Origin: Bacillota bacterium
GTDB taxonomy: Bacteria > Bacillota_A > Clostridia > Tissierellales > Peptoniphilaceae
Length of the DNA stretch: 13,909 bases
NCBI GenBank assembly: GCA_023418535.1
Contig: JAEZZN010000018.1
Span: 1 to 13,909, forward strand
Direction of reading: 5' to 3'
This document shows positions 13,909-13,909 of this stretch, piece by piece (positions within the stretch are counted from its first letter, which is position 1; the number at the start of each line of letters is the position of its first letter). Below the pieces are notes generated by a model. That model made no database searches. It was given only the letters and a program-made list of their open reading frames with translations, and was not told the DNA's origin. The position numbers were made by a program, and so were the translations under genes.

Positions 13909-13909
13909 A

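Overview
The window is strongly AT-rich, with short intergenic gaps, AAGGAG-type ribosome sites, Rho-independent terminators and A/T-ending codons. This fits a low-GC Gram-positive anaerobe of the Clostridia/Tissierellia type. A Peptoniphilaceae-like host is my best guess, but it rests on overall gene character and not on a decisive marker.

Left edge (1-100): the structured, GC-richer right end of what looks like an IS200/IS605-type element, probably including the 3' scaffold of a TnpB guide RNA. It abuts a XerC/CodV-like tyrosine recombinase gene. Next comes an SOS module (1126-2290): lexA and a divergent gene for a membrane-anchored LysM protein resembling the B. subtilis division inhibitor YneA, with three SOS boxes between them. 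A diacylglycerol-kinase-family lipid kinase follows.

Centre (3313-9691, minus strand): a probable operon of EamA transporter, mutS, mutL and miaA, tightly spaced or overlapping, with a promoter upstream of the transporter gene. MutS and MutL both keep candidate sliding-clamp motifs. MutL has lost every recognisable residue set of its C-terminal endonuclease, which is the most interesting observation here. Upstream lies a glycolytic GAPDH gene with its own promoter and terminator.

Right part (10949-12966): a divergent DUF4298-type gene, then a convergent two-gene unit encoding a D-Ala-D-Ala carboxypeptidase and a nucleotidyltransferase-fold protein. The right edge (13043-13909) is a decayed conjugative or mobilisable element: a PcfB/DUF3801-like gene followed by an orphan ribosome site, and a 5'-truncated MobA/MobL relaxase remnant, each preceded by a terminator. 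No stretch longer than 300 bases lacks a gene. I saw no tRNA, rRNA or CRISPR array.
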